Positions 34,870-44,160 are shown, counted from the first letter of the stretch. The stretch: 55,423 nucleotides of DNA from an uncultured Chlamydiaceae bacterium (GCA_937884635.1 CALGBW010000056.1:1-55423); one strand, 5' to 3'. Numbers and translations: made by a program. Notes: a model not told the origin generated them from the sequence alone.

Positions 34870-35238
34870 ATGATCCAGCAGGAAAGTCAATTAAAGGTCG
34901 CTGATAATACTGGGGCTAAAAAAGTAAAATGTTTTAAAGTTTTAGGGGGCTCGCGTCGTCGTTATGCTACTGTAGGCGATGTGATAGTTTGTTCTGTTAG
35001 AGACGTTGAACCTGATAGCTCTGTGAAAAAAGGTGACGTTGTTAAAGCTGTAATCGTTCGAACTCGTCGAGGCATTGTGAGAAAGGATGGTTCTTCTTTA
35101 AGATTCGATACGAATAGCTGTGTAATTATCGATGATAAAGGAAATCCTAAAGGAACTCGAATTTTTGGGCCTGTAGCAAGAGAAATTCGAGATAGAGGAT
35201 TTATCAAAATCAGTTCTTTGGCTCCTGAGGTTATTTAA
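34870..35238 (+). CDS. rplN: 50S ribosomal protein L14
   Basis: Sits at the subunit interface and binds silencing factor RsfS. MIQQESQLKVADNTGAKKV and the C-terminal GTRIFGPVAREIRDRGFIKISSLAPEVI are textbook. 122 residues. Confidence 0.97.
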   Translation: MIQQESQLKVADNTGAKKVKCFKVLGGSRRRYATVGDVIVCSVRDVEPDSSVKKGDVVKAVIVRTRRGIVRKDGSSLRFDTNSCVIIDDKGNPKGTRIFGPVAREIRDRGFIKISSLAPEVI

Positions 35239-35251
35239 GGATATTAAAGAT

Positions 35252-35590
35252 ATGAAAAGACGTAGTGTTTGTGTCGGTGACACGGTATATATTCTCGCCG
35301 GAAATGATAAGGGAAAGCAGGGTAAAGTTGTTAGCTGCTTAAAAGACAAAGTGGTGGTTGAAGGTGTTAACGTCCGTGTTAAGAACCTAAAACGTTCTCA
35401 AGAAAATCCTAAAGGGAAAAGAATTAGCGTTGAAGCTCCCATACATATATCTAATGTTCGTTTGAGCATCAATGGAGAGCGAGCTAAACTCTTTGTCAAA
35501 CATTCGGAAAAAGGGCGAGAGCTGTGGAATAAGTCCTCAGATGGTTCTTCCTCACTATATCGCGTTGTTAAAGAGAGAAGAGGTTCATAA
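35252..35590 (+). CDS. rplX: 50S ribosomal protein L24
   Basis: Assembly initiator of the 50S subunit. The KOW motif is in GDTVYILAGNDKGKQGKVV, and the NVRVKNLKRSQENPKG and VEAPIHISNVRL segments follow. 112 residues. Its stop shares one base with the rplE start (TAATG). Confidence 0.94.
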   Translation: MKRRSVCVGDTVYILAGNDKGKQGKVVSCLKDKVVVEGVNVRVKNLKRSQENPKGKRISVEAPIHISNVRLSINGERAKLFVKHSEKGRELWNKSSDGSSSLYRVVKERRGS

Positions 35591-36132
35591 TGAGTAGACT
35601 GAAAAAAATGTATGAAGAGGAGATCCGTCAAGCTCTTCAAGAAAAGTTCTCCTATAGAAATCCTATGCAAATCCCTGTTCTGAAAAAGATTGTTGTGAGC
35701 ATGGGGCTTGCTGAGGCTGCGAAAGATAAAAATATTTTCCAATCTCATTTGGAAGAGCTTGCTGTTATTTCTGGGCAGAAGCCTTTAATTACAAAGGCCA
35801 GAAAGTCTATCGCAGGATTTAAATTGCGTGAAGGCCAAGGAATTGGAGCGAAAGTCACTTTGCGTGGCGTTCGCATGTATGATTTCATGGATCGGTTTTG
35901 TAACATTGTCTCCCCTAGAATTCGCGACTTCCGTGGTTTCTCCGAGAAAGGAGATGGAAGGGGGTGTTACTCTTTGGGATTGGATGATCAGCAAATCTTT
36001 CCAGAGGTAGATTTAGATCGTGTAAAAAGATCTCAGGGGATGAATATCACTTGGGTAACTACAGCACAAACAGATGCCGAATGCGTTGCCTTATTAGAGA
36101 TGATGGGTTTGCGCTTTAAAAAGGCTCAGTAG
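35590..36132 (+). CDS. rplE: 50S ribosomal protein L5
   Basis: 5S rRNA-binding protein contacting the P-site tRNA. Motifs NPMQIPVLKKIVVSMGL, the QKPLITKARKSIAGFKLREG region and RIRDFRGFSEKGDGRGCYSLGLDDQQIFPE. 180 residues. In most bacteria rpsN (S14) comes next; here rpsH follows directly, as in other chlamydiae. Confidence 0.96.
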   Translation: MSRLKKMYEEEIRQALQEKFSYRNPMQIPVLKKIVVSMGLAEAAKDKNIFQSHLEELAVISGQKPLITKARKSIAGFKLREGQGIGAKVTLRGVRMYDFMDRFCNIVSPRIRDFRGFSEKGDGRGCYSLGLDDQQIFPEVDLDRVKRSQGMNITWVTTAQTDAECVALLEMMGLRFKKAQ

Positions 36133-36150
36133 GGAGAGATATAGGTCGGT

Positions 36151-36552
36151 ATGAGCATGACAAGTGATACTATAGCGGATTTATTAACGCGAATCAGAAA
36201 TGCTTTAATGGCAGAACATCTTTATGTAGATGTTCAACACAGTAAAATGCGTGAAGCTATTGTAAAAATCCTTAAACAACATGGGTTTATCACTCATTAT
36301 TTGGTTAAGGAAGAAAATCGTTTACGCACAATGCGAATTTTCTTGCGATATAGTGATGATCGTAAGCCTGTAATACACCAGTTAAAACGCGTTTCTAAAC
36401 CTTCTCGAAGGGTTTATGTTTCAGTTGAGAAGATACCTTATGTTTTCGGGAATATGGGAATTTCTGTGTTGTCCACATCTCAAGGTATTTTAGAAGGTTC
36501 TGTTGCTAGAGCCAAAAATGTTGGTGGTGAATTACTCTGTTTAGTTTGGTAA
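36151..36552 (+). CDS. rpsH: 30S ribosomal protein S8
   Basis: Binds the 16S central domain and in E. coli represses the spc operon. MTSDTIADLLTRIRNALMAEH and the C-terminal GNMGISVLSTSQGILEGSVARAKNVGGELLC region identify it. 133 residues, with a start two codons before an in-frame second ATG. Confidence 0.95.
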   Translation: MSMTSDTIADLLTRIRNALMAEHLYVDVQHSKMREAIVKILKQHGFITHYLVKEENRLRTMRIFLRYSDDRKPVIHQLKRVSKPSRRVYVSVEKIPYVFGNMGISVLSTSQGILEGSVARAKNVGGELLCLVW

Positions 36553-36579
36553 CAGAATAAAAGTATAGGACGGTAAGGA

Positions 36580-37131
36580 ATGTCTCGTAAAGCTCGAGAT
36601 CCTATAGTGCTCCCTCAAGGGGTAGAGGTCTCCATTCAAAATGATGAAATTTTAGTAAAAGGTCCTAAGGGCTCGTTAAAACAAAAATTAGCAGAAGAAG
36701 TTATTATCTCTATTGATGGAAATCATATTTCTGTTGCTCCTGCTCCTCACGTTGTTGACAGGCCCAGTCGTATGCAAGGGTTGTATTGGGCTTTGATCTC
36801 TAATATGGTCAAGGGTGTTTATTCCGGTTTTGAAAAACGCCTAGAGATGATTGGAGTCGGTTTTAGAGCCGCTGTTCAAGGATCTGTTTTAGATTTGTCC
36901 ATAGGAGTCTCTCACCCAACGAAGATAGCGATTCCTACTGGTTTAGAAGTATCTGTAGAGAAAAATACTCTTATTTCTGTGAAAGGGACAAATAAGCAGT
37001 TAGTGGGCGAATTTGCTGCTTCTATTCGAGCTAAACGTTTACCTGAACCATATAAAGGAAAAGGTATCCGCTATGAAAACGAATATGTACGTCGTAAGGC
37101 TGGGAAAGCAGCGAAAACAGGTAAAAAATAG
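36580..37131 (+). CDS. rplF: 50S ribosomal protein L6
   Basis: Two-domain protein near the factor-binding site. Residues 1-80 and 85-183 form the duplicated L6 fold; the C-terminal EPYKGKGIRYENEYVRRKAGKA motif is characteristic. 183 residues. Confidence 0.96.
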   Translation: MSRKARDPIVLPQGVEVSIQNDEILVKGPKGSLKQKLAEEVIISIDGNHISVAPAPHVVDRPSRMQGLYWALISNMVKGVYSGFEKRLEMIGVGFRAAVQGSVLDLSIGVSHPTKIAIPTGLEVSVEKNTLISVKGTNKQLVGEFAASIRAKRLPEPYKGKGIRYENEYVRRKAGKAAKTGKK

Positions 37132-37153
37132 TGGAGTAAGACAGAGTTAAGTT

Positions 37154-37525
37154 ATGGAAAACTCGTTATTCAAAAAGACTGCAAAGAAAGCTCGACGAGC
37201 TTTGAGAGTCCGTAAGTTCTTAAAGGGGTCTTCTTCGAAGCCTAGGCTGTCTGTTGTAAAAACAAATAAGCATATTTATGTGCAACTGATAGACGATACT
37301 CTTGGTAAGACTTTAGCTTCTATCTCAACTGTATCAAAATCTGGCAAGAGCGCTGGTTTAATAGTGAAAAATCAAGAAGTTGCTAAAGGTTTAGGAAACA
37401 AGATTGCTGAGTTAGGAAAAAGCCTTCAAATAGAGCAGGTCGTGTTTGATCGGGGCCCATTTAAATATCATGGTATTATTGCTATGGTTGCTGATGGTGC
37501 TAGAGAAGGTGGATTACAGTTTTAA
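37154..37525 (+). CDS. rplR: 50S ribosomal protein L18
   Basis: 5S rRNA-binding protein. The basic N-terminus (KKTAKKARRALRVRKFLKG) is followed by RLSVVKTNKHIYVQLIDD and the C-terminal VFDRGPFKYHGIIAMVADGAREGGL motif. 123 residues. Confidence 0.95.
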   Translation: MENSLFKKTAKKARRALRVRKFLKGSSSKPRLSVVKTNKHIYVQLIDDTLGKTLASISTVSKSGKSAGLIVKNQEVAKGLGNKIAELGKSLQIEQVVFDRGPFKYHGIIAMVADGAREGGLQF

Positions 37526-37542
37526 TGAAGGTTTAAAGAAAA

Positions 37543-38040
37543 ATGTCGCTATCAAAGAATTCTCATAAGGAAGATCAGCTAGAAGAGAAAGTCCTTGTTG
37601 TCAACCGTTGCTCCAAGGTAGTAAAGGGTGGACGTAAATTTAGTTTCTCCGCTCTTATTTTAGTTGGGGATGGAAAAGGACGTTTAGGATACGGTTTCGC
37701 CAAGGCTAATGAGTTAACCGACGCTATTCGTAAAGGGGGAGAAGCTGCCAGAAAGAATTTGGTTTGCATTCGTTCTTTGAATGGCGGTTCTATTCCTCAT
37801 GAAATTCTTGTTGATCAAGACGGTGCTCAGTTATTGTTAAAACCTGCTAAACCTGGTACGGGGATTGTTGCTGGGGCCCGCATTCGATTAATCTTAGAGA
37901 TGGCTGGAATTAAAGATATTGTTGCTAAAAGCTTGGGATCTAATAACCCAATGAACCAGGTTAAAGCTGCTTTTAGAGCTCTTTTAGGGCTGTCAAGTAG
38001 ACAAGAAATTTTAGAGAGCAGAGAGATCAATAATGATTAA
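37543..38040 (+). CDS. rpsE: 30S ribosomal protein S5
   Basis: Accuracy-related 30S protein at the mRNA entry. Contains KGGRKFSFSALILVGDGKGRLGYGFAKA and KPAKPGTGIVAGARIRLILEMAGI. 165 residues. rpmD (L30), usual next gene in many bacteria, is absent; rplO overlaps by 8 bases. Confidence 0.96.
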   Translation: MSLSKNSHKEDQLEEKVLVVNRCSKVVKGGRKFSFSALILVGDGKGRLGYGFAKANELTDAIRKGGEAARKNLVCIRSLNGGSIPHEILVDQDGAQLLLKPAKPGTGIVAGARIRLILEMAGIKDIVAKSLGSNNPMNQVKAAFRALLGLSSRQEILESREINND

Positions 38041-38467
38041 ATTGGAATATTTATTAGACCCTTCTCCTCGTAAAAGAAGAACCAAATTGTTAGGAAGAGG
38101 TCCTTCTTCTGGCCATGGGAAAACAAGTGGTCGAGGACATAAAGGGGATGGAAGCCGCTCTGGTTACAAACGTCGTTTTGGTTATGAAGGGGGCGGAGTA
38201 CCTCTGTACAGACGGATCCCTACACGGGGCTTTTCTCATGCACGTTTTGATAAATGTGTAGAAGAAGTGACTACGCAAAGAATTAATGCTGAATTCAATA
38301 GTGGAGACGCTATTACGTTAGAAGCATTAAAACAAAAAGCTTTGATTAGTAAACAAGCTGTTCGTGTAAAAGTCATATTGAAAGGGGATCTAGAGAAAAG
38401 CTTTGTTTGGAGTGATGACAAAGTTATCCCTTCTCAAGGTGTAAAAAACCTTATAGAAGTTGCTTAA
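38033..38467 (+). CDS. rplO: 50S ribosomal protein L15
   Basis: Late 50S assembly protein. The Gly/Arg-rich N-terminus (KLLGRGPSSGHGKTSGRGHKG) and the middle FEGG-like GYEGGGVPLYRRIPTRGF are typical. 144 residues. Followed 21 bases later by secY. Confidence 0.95.
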   Translation: MIKLEYLLDPSPRKRRTKLLGRGPSSGHGKTSGRGHKGDGSRSGYKRRFGYEGGGVPLYRRIPTRGFSHARFDKCVEEVTTQRINAEFNSGDAITLEALKQKALISKQAVRVKVILKGDLEKSFVWSDDKVIPSQGVKNLIEVA

Positions 38468-38488
38468 CAATAGCTTGCGAGTCTGGTT

Positions 38489-39862
38489 ATGACGACAATC
38501 AAACAGATTTTTTCGATTTCTGAATTAAGAAAAAAGTTATTTTTGACTTTTGCTTTACTTGCTGTTTGTCGCATCGGGGTGTTTATCCCCGTTCCGGGAA
38601 TTAATGGTGAGCGCGCCGTAGCGTATTTTCAGCAGCTATTAGGATCTAGCCAGAATTTATTCCAATTGGCAGATATTTTTTCTGGTGGTGCTTTTGCGCA
38701 GATGACTGTCATTGCTTTGGGTGTTGTTCCTTATATTTCGTCCTCGATTATCGTGCAGCTTTTGCTGGTGTTTATGCCTGCTTTGCAAAGAGAAATGAGG
38801 GAATCTCCTGATCAAGGAAAACGGAAAATCGGAAGAATGACCCGATTTTTTACAGTAGGACTCGCTATTATTCAGTCATTGCTGTTTGCTAAGTTTGCTT
38901 TGAGAATGAATGTAGCTATTCCAGGGATTGTTTTACCATCTATCTTGTCTATGAAATTGTTTGGAACCCCAATCATTTTCTATATGACGACGATTATTGT
39001 CATGACGACGGGTACGCTGTTGTTGATGTGGATTGGAGAGCAAATCTCTGATAAGGGGATTGGCAATGGTGTTAGCCTGATCATTACCTTAGGAATTTTA
39101 GCTTCTTTCCCTTCTGTTATAGGTTCCTTGGTAAGCAGATTAAATTTAGGCTCGCAGCAGGCTTCTGATCTAGGATTATTCTCTTTGCTTATTCTTTGCG
39201 CAGTATTTGTTTTTGTCTTAGTCACTACTGTGTTGATTATTGAGGGCGTAAGAAAGATTCCTGTTCAGTATGCTCGTAGAATCATTGGTAGAAGGGAAAT
39301 GCCTGGAGGGGGTTCATATTTACCTCTTAAGGTGAATTATGCTGGGGTGGTTCCAGTAATTTTTGCATCATCCCTATTGATGTTTCCTGCTACTATAGGA
39401 CAGTTTTTGTCCGGAGACTCTTTATGGTTGAAACGTCTTGCAGGGATGTTGTCCCCAGGTAGTTGGGTATATTCCTGCACGTATGTGGTATTGATTATTT
39501 TCTTCACATATTTTTGGACAGCTACGCAGTTTCATCCGGAGCAAATAGCTTCAGAAATGAAGAAGAACAATGCTTTTATCCCTGGGATTCGACAAGGGAA
39601 ACCTACGCAAATGTATCTTGAGTACACAATGAATCGGGTTACTTTGCTTGGCGCGGTTTTCCTGGCTGTTGTTGCTATCCTACCTTCTATATTAGGTAAG
39701 GTACTTCAGGTAGACTCAAATGTAAGTTACTTTTTGGGTGGCACAGCTATGTTGATTGTCGTAGGGGTAATTTTAGATACAATGAAACAGATTGATGCCT
39801 TTTTACTTATGAGACGGTACGATAGCTTTTTAAAAAAAGACCGTCCCAAAGGAAGACATTGA
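38489..39862 (+). CDS. secY: Protein translocase subunit SecY
   Basis: Central channel of the Sec translocon in the inner membrane. Ten transmembrane segments can be traced over 457 residues. Conserved cytosolic loop sequences include the GKRKIGRMTRFFT region, RKIPVQYARRIIGRREMPGGGSYLPLKVNYAGV (loop C4 region, broken here into its RKIPVQYA and LPLKVN parts) and the late loop FHPEQIASEMKKNNAFIPGIRQGKPT. It exports PorB, DacF and the Mip precursor encoded in this window. Confidence 0.97.
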   Translation: MTTIKQIFSISELRKKLFLTFALLAVCRIGVFIPVPGINGERAVAYFQQLLGSSQNLFQLADIFSGGAFAQMTVIALGVVPYISSSIIVQLLLVFMPALQREMRESPDQGKRKIGRMTRFFTVGLAIIQSLLFAKFALRMNVAIPGIVLPSILSMKLFGTPIIFYMTTIIVMTTGTLLLMWIGEQISDKGIGNGVSLIITLGILASFPSVIGSLVSRLNLGSQQASDLGLFSLLILCAVFVFVLVTTVLIIEGVRKIPVQYARRIIGRREMPGGGSYLPLKVNYAGVVPVIFASSLLMFPATIGQFLSGDSLWLKRLAGMLSPGSWVYSCTYVVLIIFFTYFWTATQFHPEQIASEMKKNNAFIPGIRQGKPTQMYLEYTMNRVTLLGAVFLAVVAILPSILGKVLQVDSNVSYFLGGTAMLIVVGVILDTMKQIDAFLLMRRYDSFLKKDRPKGRH

Positions 39863-39917
39863 AAAATAACAATTTTTGACCTAAGATGCTTATACTACTT
39901 TAACGGAGGCCCTACGT

Positions 39918-40286
39918 ATGCCACGCATCATTGGAATTGATATTCCTGCGAAAAAAAAATTAAAGATCAGTCTTACATATATTTACGGGATAGGGCCAGC
40001 GCTTTCTGAGGAGATTATTGCACGTTTGCAATTGAACCCTGATGCTCGGGCTTCTGAGTTGACTGAAGAAGAAATAGGTCGGCTCAATTCGCTTCTGCAA
40101 TCAGAATATGTGGTTGAAGGGGATTTGAGACGTCGCGTGCAATCCGATATTAAAAGATTGATAGCTATACATGCTTATCGAGGACAAAGACACAGACTCT
40201 CGTTGCCTGTACGAGGACAAAGAACGAAAACAAACTCCCGCACTCGTAAGGGAAAACGTAAGACAGTCGTAGGTAAGAAGAAATAA
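39918..40286 (+). CDS. rpsM: 30S ribosomal protein S13
   Basis: 30S head protein contacting P-site tRNA. MPRIIGIDIPAKKKLKISLTYIYGIG and the C-terminal GQRHRLSLPVRGQRTKTNSRTRKGKRK tail identify it. 122 residues. It begins the alpha operon segment; rpmJ (L36) is not present between secY and rpsM. ACGGAGG lies 7-8 bases before the ATG. Confidence 0.96.
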   Translation: MPRIIGIDIPAKKKLKISLTYIYGIGPALSEEIIARLQLNPDARASELTEEEIGRLNSLLQSEYVVEGDLRRRVQSDIKRLIAIHAYRGQRHRLSLPVRGQRTKTNSRTRKGKRKTVVGKKK

Positions 40287-40307
40287 TTTTGTTTAGGAGA
40301 TTGTGTT

Positions 40308-40706
40308 TTGGTTAAGAATCAGGCGCAAAAAAAAGGCGTAAAAAGAAAACAGTTAAAAAATGTTCCTTCGGGCGTCGTACACGTAAAGGCTACCTTTAAC
40401 AATACTATTGTTTCTATAACAGATCCTGCTGGCAATGTTATCTCTTGGGCTTCTGCTGGTAAAGTCGGATATTCTGGATCTAGAAAATCTTCTGCTTTTG
40501 CCGCTACAGTTGCTGCTCAGGATGCCGCTAAAATTGCTATGGGTTCTGGGTTAAAAGAGGTTGAAGTATGCTTAAAAGGTACCGGAGCTGGTAGAGAGTC
40601 TGCTGTAAGAGCCCTTATATCCTCTGGTTTGGTTGTTTCTGTTATTCGTGACGAAACTCCTGTACCTCATAACGGGTGCCGACCAAGAAAGAGACGTAGA
40701 GTTTAG
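40308..40706 (+). CDS. rpsK: 30S ribosomal protein S11
   Basis: Platform protein of the 30S subunit. VHVKATFNNTIVSITDPAGN, SWASAGKVGYSGSRKSS and the C-terminal PVPHNGCRPRKRRRV match the family. 132 residues. The start is TTG, supported by TAGGAGA 7-8 bases upstream and by the VKNQAQKKG N-terminus. Confidence 0.95.
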   Translation: MVKNQAQKKGVKRKQLKNVPSGVVHVKATFNNTIVSITDPAGNVISWASAGKVGYSGSRKSSAFAATVAAQDAAKIAMGSGLKEVEVCLKGTGAGRESAVRALISSGLVVSVIRDETPVPHNGCRPRKRRRV

Positions 40707-40726
40707 TCCTGGGGAAGGAGAAAGGG

Positions 40727-41857
40727 ATGTCAGATAGTTCACAAAATTTACTTTACGACAAATTTGAGTTGCCCGAGTCCGTTAAGATGGTTCCTATTGA
40801 GGGATCTTCTGTTCTCTCGGATAAGGTTGCTCGTTTTGTAGCTGAGCCTTTAGAAAAAGGCATGGGGCATACATTGGGAAATGCCTTAAGAAGGGCTCTT
40901 CTGATCGGATTGGAGGCTCCTGCTATCATTTCATTTTCTATGACAGGTATTCTTCATGAGTACATGTCTATGGAAGGTGTGATAGAAGATGTAACCAATA
41001 TCGTGTTGAATTTGAAGGGTGCTCTTCTTAAAAAGATGCCTATGCAGGATGATGAAGGCGGTCGTTCAACTCAAGTTTTAAGGGTGAAAATTTCCATCGA
41101 TTCTTCTGATATAGCTACTGCAGGGGGGCAAAAAGCTGTTACTCTGGGTGACTTATTATTGGGAAGTACTTTTGAGGCGGTTAACCCTGAGCATGTGATT
41201 TTTACCGTTACTCAACCTTTGCAAGCTGACTTTATGATGAGGGTTGCTTTCGGTAGAGGGTATACATCATCAGATAGAATTGAGCTTGAAGATAAAGGCG
41301 TTTATGAAATCGTTTTAGACGCTGCTTTCTCTCCTGTTGTTCTCGTGAACTATTTTGTAGAGGATACTCGTGTAGGACAGGATACGGATTTTGATCGTTT
41401 GATCCTACAAGTAGAGACCGATGGTCGTATTTCTCCTAGAGAGGCATTAGCTTTTTCTACTCAAATATTAATCAAACATTTCTCTGTTTTTGAGAAAATG
41501 GATGAGAAGAAGATTGTGTTTGAAGAAGCTGTTTCTATTGAGAAAGAGAATAAGGACGATATCTTACACAAGCTGATTTTGGGCATTAATGAGATAGAAT
41601 TGTCAGTGCGATCTACTAACTGCTTATCCAATGCTAATATTGAGACAATTGGTGAGTTGGTAATCATGCCTGAACCTAGATTGTTGCAATTTAGAAACTT
41701 TGGTAAGAAATCTCTGAGCGAGATCAAGAATAAGCTAAAAGAAATGAAGCTAGAATTGGGCATGGATTTAAGTCAGTTTGGCGTTGGCCTGGACAACGTT
41801 AAGGAAAAAATGAAGTGGTATGCCGAAAAAATTCGGGCTAAGAATGTCAAGGGATAA
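40727..41857 (+). CDS. rpoA: RNA polymerase alpha subunit
   Basis: Assembles RNA polymerase and binds UP elements and regulators. The N-terminal dimerisation domain contains EPLEKGMGHTLGNALRRALL near residue 43; the C-terminal domain (from about residue 295) carries LSVRSTNCLSNANIETIGELV and the KSLSEIKNKLKEMKLELGM helices. 376 residues, a little longer than E. coli (329) through an extended N-terminus and interdomain region. A strong GGGGAAGGAG site precedes the ATG. rpsD (S4) is not in this cluster. Confidence 0.97.
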   Translation: MSDSSQNLLYDKFELPESVKMVPIEGSSVLSDKVARFVAEPLEKGMGHTLGNALRRALLIGLEAPAIISFSMTGILHEYMSMEGVIEDVTNIVLNLKGALLKKMPMQDDEGGRSTQVLRVKISIDSSDIATAGGQKAVTLGDLLLGSTFEAVNPEHVIFTVTQPLQADFMMRVAFGRGYTSSDRIELEDKGVYEIVLDAAFSPVVLVNYFVEDTRVGQDTDFDRLILQVETDGRISPREALAFSTQILIKHFSVFEKMDEKKIVFEEAVSIEKENKDDILHKLILGINEIELSVRSTNCLSNANIETIGELVIMPEPRLLQFRNFGKKSLSEIKNKLKEMKLELGMDLSQFGVGLDNVKEKMKWYAEKIRAKNVKG

Positions 41858-41865
41858 AATAGTAT

Positions 41866-42294
41866 ATGCAACACGCTAGAAAAAAATTTAGAGTTGGTCG
41901 TACTTCTTCGCATAATCGTTGCATGTTAGCAAACATGTTGAAGTCTTTGATTCATAATGAGCGTATTGAAACGACTGTGCCTAAAGCGAAAGAGTTGCGT
42001 CGCCACGCGGATAAAATGGTTACGTTGGCCAAAAAGAATACTTTGGCAGCTAAACGTTTGGCTTCTGGTAGACTTATGGTTAGATACAATAAGTTAAGTA
42101 GTAAAGAAGCTCGTCAAGCAAAAAACGGCGATCTCTCTGTGTACAATGTTGATCGACTAGTAATAAATAAGTTGTTTGAAAATTTAGCGACTCGGTTTTC
42201 ATCTAGAAATGGTGGTTATACACGCATTTTAAAATTGCAAAATAGAGTTGGTGATAATGCCCAAAAGTGTATTATAGAATTTTTAGCTGACTAA
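41866..42294 (+). CDS. rplQ: 50S ribosomal protein L17
   Basis: Tunnel-exit region protein. MQHARKKFRVGRTSSHNRCMLANM and the ETTVPKAKELRRHADKMVTLA motif are standard; the C-terminal GGYTRILKLQNRVGDNAQKCIIEF completes it. 142 residues, last ribosomal gene of the cluster. Confidence 0.96.
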   Translation: MQHARKKFRVGRTSSHNRCMLANMLKSLIHNERIETTVPKAKELRRHADKMVTLAKKNTLAAKRLASGRLMVRYNKLSSKEARQAKNGDLSVYNVDRLVINKLFENLATRFSSRNGGYTRILKLQNRVGDNAQKCIIEFLAD

Positions 42295-42333
42295 AGCTGA
42301 TGGTTTCTTAGAATACTTAGGGTGAGATTAACG

Positions 42334-43341
42334 ATGAGAGTGGTAATTAATGGTTTTGGCCGTATTGGACGTTTAGTTTTAAGACAAATCTTGAAAAGAA
42401 ATTCTCCTGTCGAAGTCTTAGCTGTTAATGACCTTGTCCCTGGTGATGCGCTCACTTATTTATTTAAATATGATTCTACTCATGGCCGTTTTAATAAGGA
42501 TGTTTCTTATGAAAACGGCCATTTGGTTGTTGATGGACGTAAAATTCAGTTATTGTCCGAAAAAGATGTTGGGAAGCTCCCTTGGGGGGATCTTGGTGTA
42601 GATGTCGTTGTTGAAAGTACCGGCTTATTTACCAAGAAAGAAGATGCAGCTCAACATTTGGCTTCTGGTGCAGGACGGGTACTCATTACTGCTCCAGCTA
42701 AGGGAGATGTCCCTACATTTGTTATGGGGGTAAACCACCATACGTATGATCCTGCTAAGGATTTAATTATTTCTAATGCTTCTTGCACTACTAATTGCCT
42801 CACGCCTTTAGCTAAAGTTTTATTGGATAACTTTGGTATAGAAGAAGGTTTAATGACTACAGTTCACGCTGCAACAGCCACACAAAGTGTTGTGGATGGT
42901 CCTTCTAAGAAGGATTGGCGTGGAGGAAGGGGGGCTTTTCAGAATATTGTTCCCGCTTCTACAGGTGCAGCAAAAGCTGTTGCTTTGTGTTTGCCTGAAT
43001 TGAAAGGAAAGTTGACAGGTATGGCTTTTAGAGTCCCTGTTGCTGATGTATCTGTTGTTGATTTGACAGTTAAGCTAGCTAAGGCTACGACATATGAAGC
43101 TATTTGCGAGGCAGTTAAAAATGCGTCAGAGACGAACCTAAAAGGTATTTTAGGTTACACGGATGAAGAGGTTGTCTCTTCTGATTTTATAGGTTGTGAG
43201 TATTCCAGTATCTTTGATTCTCGTGCCGGAATCGCTTTAAATGAGCGTTTCTTCAAGCTTATTGCTTGGTATGATAATGAGATTGGATATGCAACCCGCA
43301 TCGTTGATTTATTAGAGTACGTTGCAAAAAGCTCCAAATAA
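42334..43341 (+). CDS. gapA: Glyceraldehyde-3-phosphate dehydrogenase
   Basis: Glycolytic oxidation of glyceraldehyde-3-phosphate with NAD+. NAD-binding INGFGRIGRL is at residues 5-14; the catalytic Cys is in SNASCTTNCL near residue 154; the catalytic His is in TTVHAATATQ. 335 residues. The ATG giving MRVVINGFGRIG was chosen over a GTG 12 bases upstream. It follows L17 by 39 bases, a pairing conserved in chlamydiae, so growth-linked co-expression with the ribosomal genes is likely. Confidence 0.96.
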   Translation: MRVVINGFGRIGRLVLRQILKRNSPVEVLAVNDLVPGDALTYLFKYDSTHGRFNKDVSYENGHLVVDGRKIQLLSEKDVGKLPWGDLGVDVVVESTGLFTKKEDAAQHLASGAGRVLITAPAKGDVPTFVMGVNHHTYDPAKDLIISNASCTTNCLTPLAKVLLDNFGIEEGLMTTVHAATATQSVVDGPSKKDWRGGRGAFQNIVPASTGAAKAVALCLPELKGKLTGMAFRVPVADVSVVDLTVKLAKATTYEAICEAVKNASETNLKGILGYTDEEVVSSDFIGCEYSSIFDSRAGIALNERFFKLIAWYDNEIGYATRIVDLLEYVAKSSK

Positions 43342-43353
43342 AGGGGTAAGTAC

Positions 43354-44160
43354 GTGTATTTTACAAGAGATCCAGTTATTGAGACTGTTATTACTTCAAG
43401 AGAAGGCTACAAATTATCCGTAAGAAATACAAAACATCTTTCTCAGGATCCTTTTATTGTTGAAGCCGTTGAAGTTATTCGTTTAGGTAATACTAGTTTT
43501 TTCCGTAATTGCGATCATAGCAAGCCTTTTGTTGTGCCTGCTGGCGATTATGAGATTATGGAAGTTAGGGATGCCAAGATTAACTTGAAAGCTGTAGGTT
43601 TGGACCGCGGAGTGAAAATTGCGGGAGGCCGTGATGGCTTATTGAAATTGTCTAAGATTGCTCCATTAGGTGCTGATGAGAAGGATGTTAAAGATATAGA
43701 GGATGCACCAGAGGAAATAGCTATTGACGCTTCTGCGGCTCCTGTTGCTAAAAGAGAGAAGAAGAAAGAATTTAGCAAGGGAGAGAAATGGAAAGAGAAG
43801 AAGAAAAGCCGTCGCAAGAACTGTAGTAAAGAGCTAGCAGATGCCGCTGGTGCCTCGCAAGAGGTATTAGACACAGTTGCTGAAGAGGCTTTGAGAGAGT
43901 CGCAAGAGAAAAAAGAAGATAAGAAATTTTCACTATTGCCCCCTCCTTCTAAGTTGATTTCTGAAGTTTTATCCCAAGATATTGGGGAGACCTCGGCTAA
44001 TTTAGAAGAGTCTCTGCAAGCATTGGCTAATGAGAGTAGCTCTGTTATTGAGAGCTTGCTTTCAGAAGAACCTGTTTCTTTCCCTGAAGAAGTAGAAGAA
44101 TTGAGTTCTTTATTCAGTAAAGAGACTTCGGAGGTTCCTTTCCCTTTAGATGAAGAGTAA
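43354..44160 (+). CDS. Chlamydial hypothetical protein (CT504-like)
   Basis: Unknown function. 268 residues from a GTG with AAGGGG about 9 bases upstream, 12 bases after gapA. Two parts can be seen: a compact N-terminal domain of about 105 residues with alternating beta-type segments (TVITSREGYKLSVRN, EAVEVIRLGNTSFF, PAGDYEIMEVRDAKINLK), then a low-complexity tail with a strongly basic stretch (residues about 130-155, Lys/Arg/Glu) and a long acidic Ser/Glu-rich C-terminus. There is no signal peptide or membrane segment. The basic patch next to a small beta domain would suit nucleic acid or ribosome binding, but that is a guess. Confidence 0.75.
   Translation: MYFTRDPVIETVITSREGYKLSVRNTKHLSQDPFIVEAVEVIRLGNTSFFRNCDHSKPFVVPAGDYEIMEVRDAKINLKAVGLDRGVKIAGGRDGLLKLSKIAPLGADEKDVKDIEDAPEEIAIDASAAPVAKREKKKEFSKGEKWKEKKKSRRKNCSKELADAAGASQEVLDTVAEEALRESQEKKEDKKFSLLPPPSKLISEVLSQDIGETSANLEESLQALANESSSVIESLLSEEPVSFPEEVEELSSLFSKETSEVPFPLDEE

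Noticed and set aside
30042..42294. Absence of S10, S14, L30, L36 and S4 genes from the ribosomal cluster
   Set aside because: This is the usual chlamydial arrangement, with these genes elsewhere or (L30) lost, so it is not a finding for this window.
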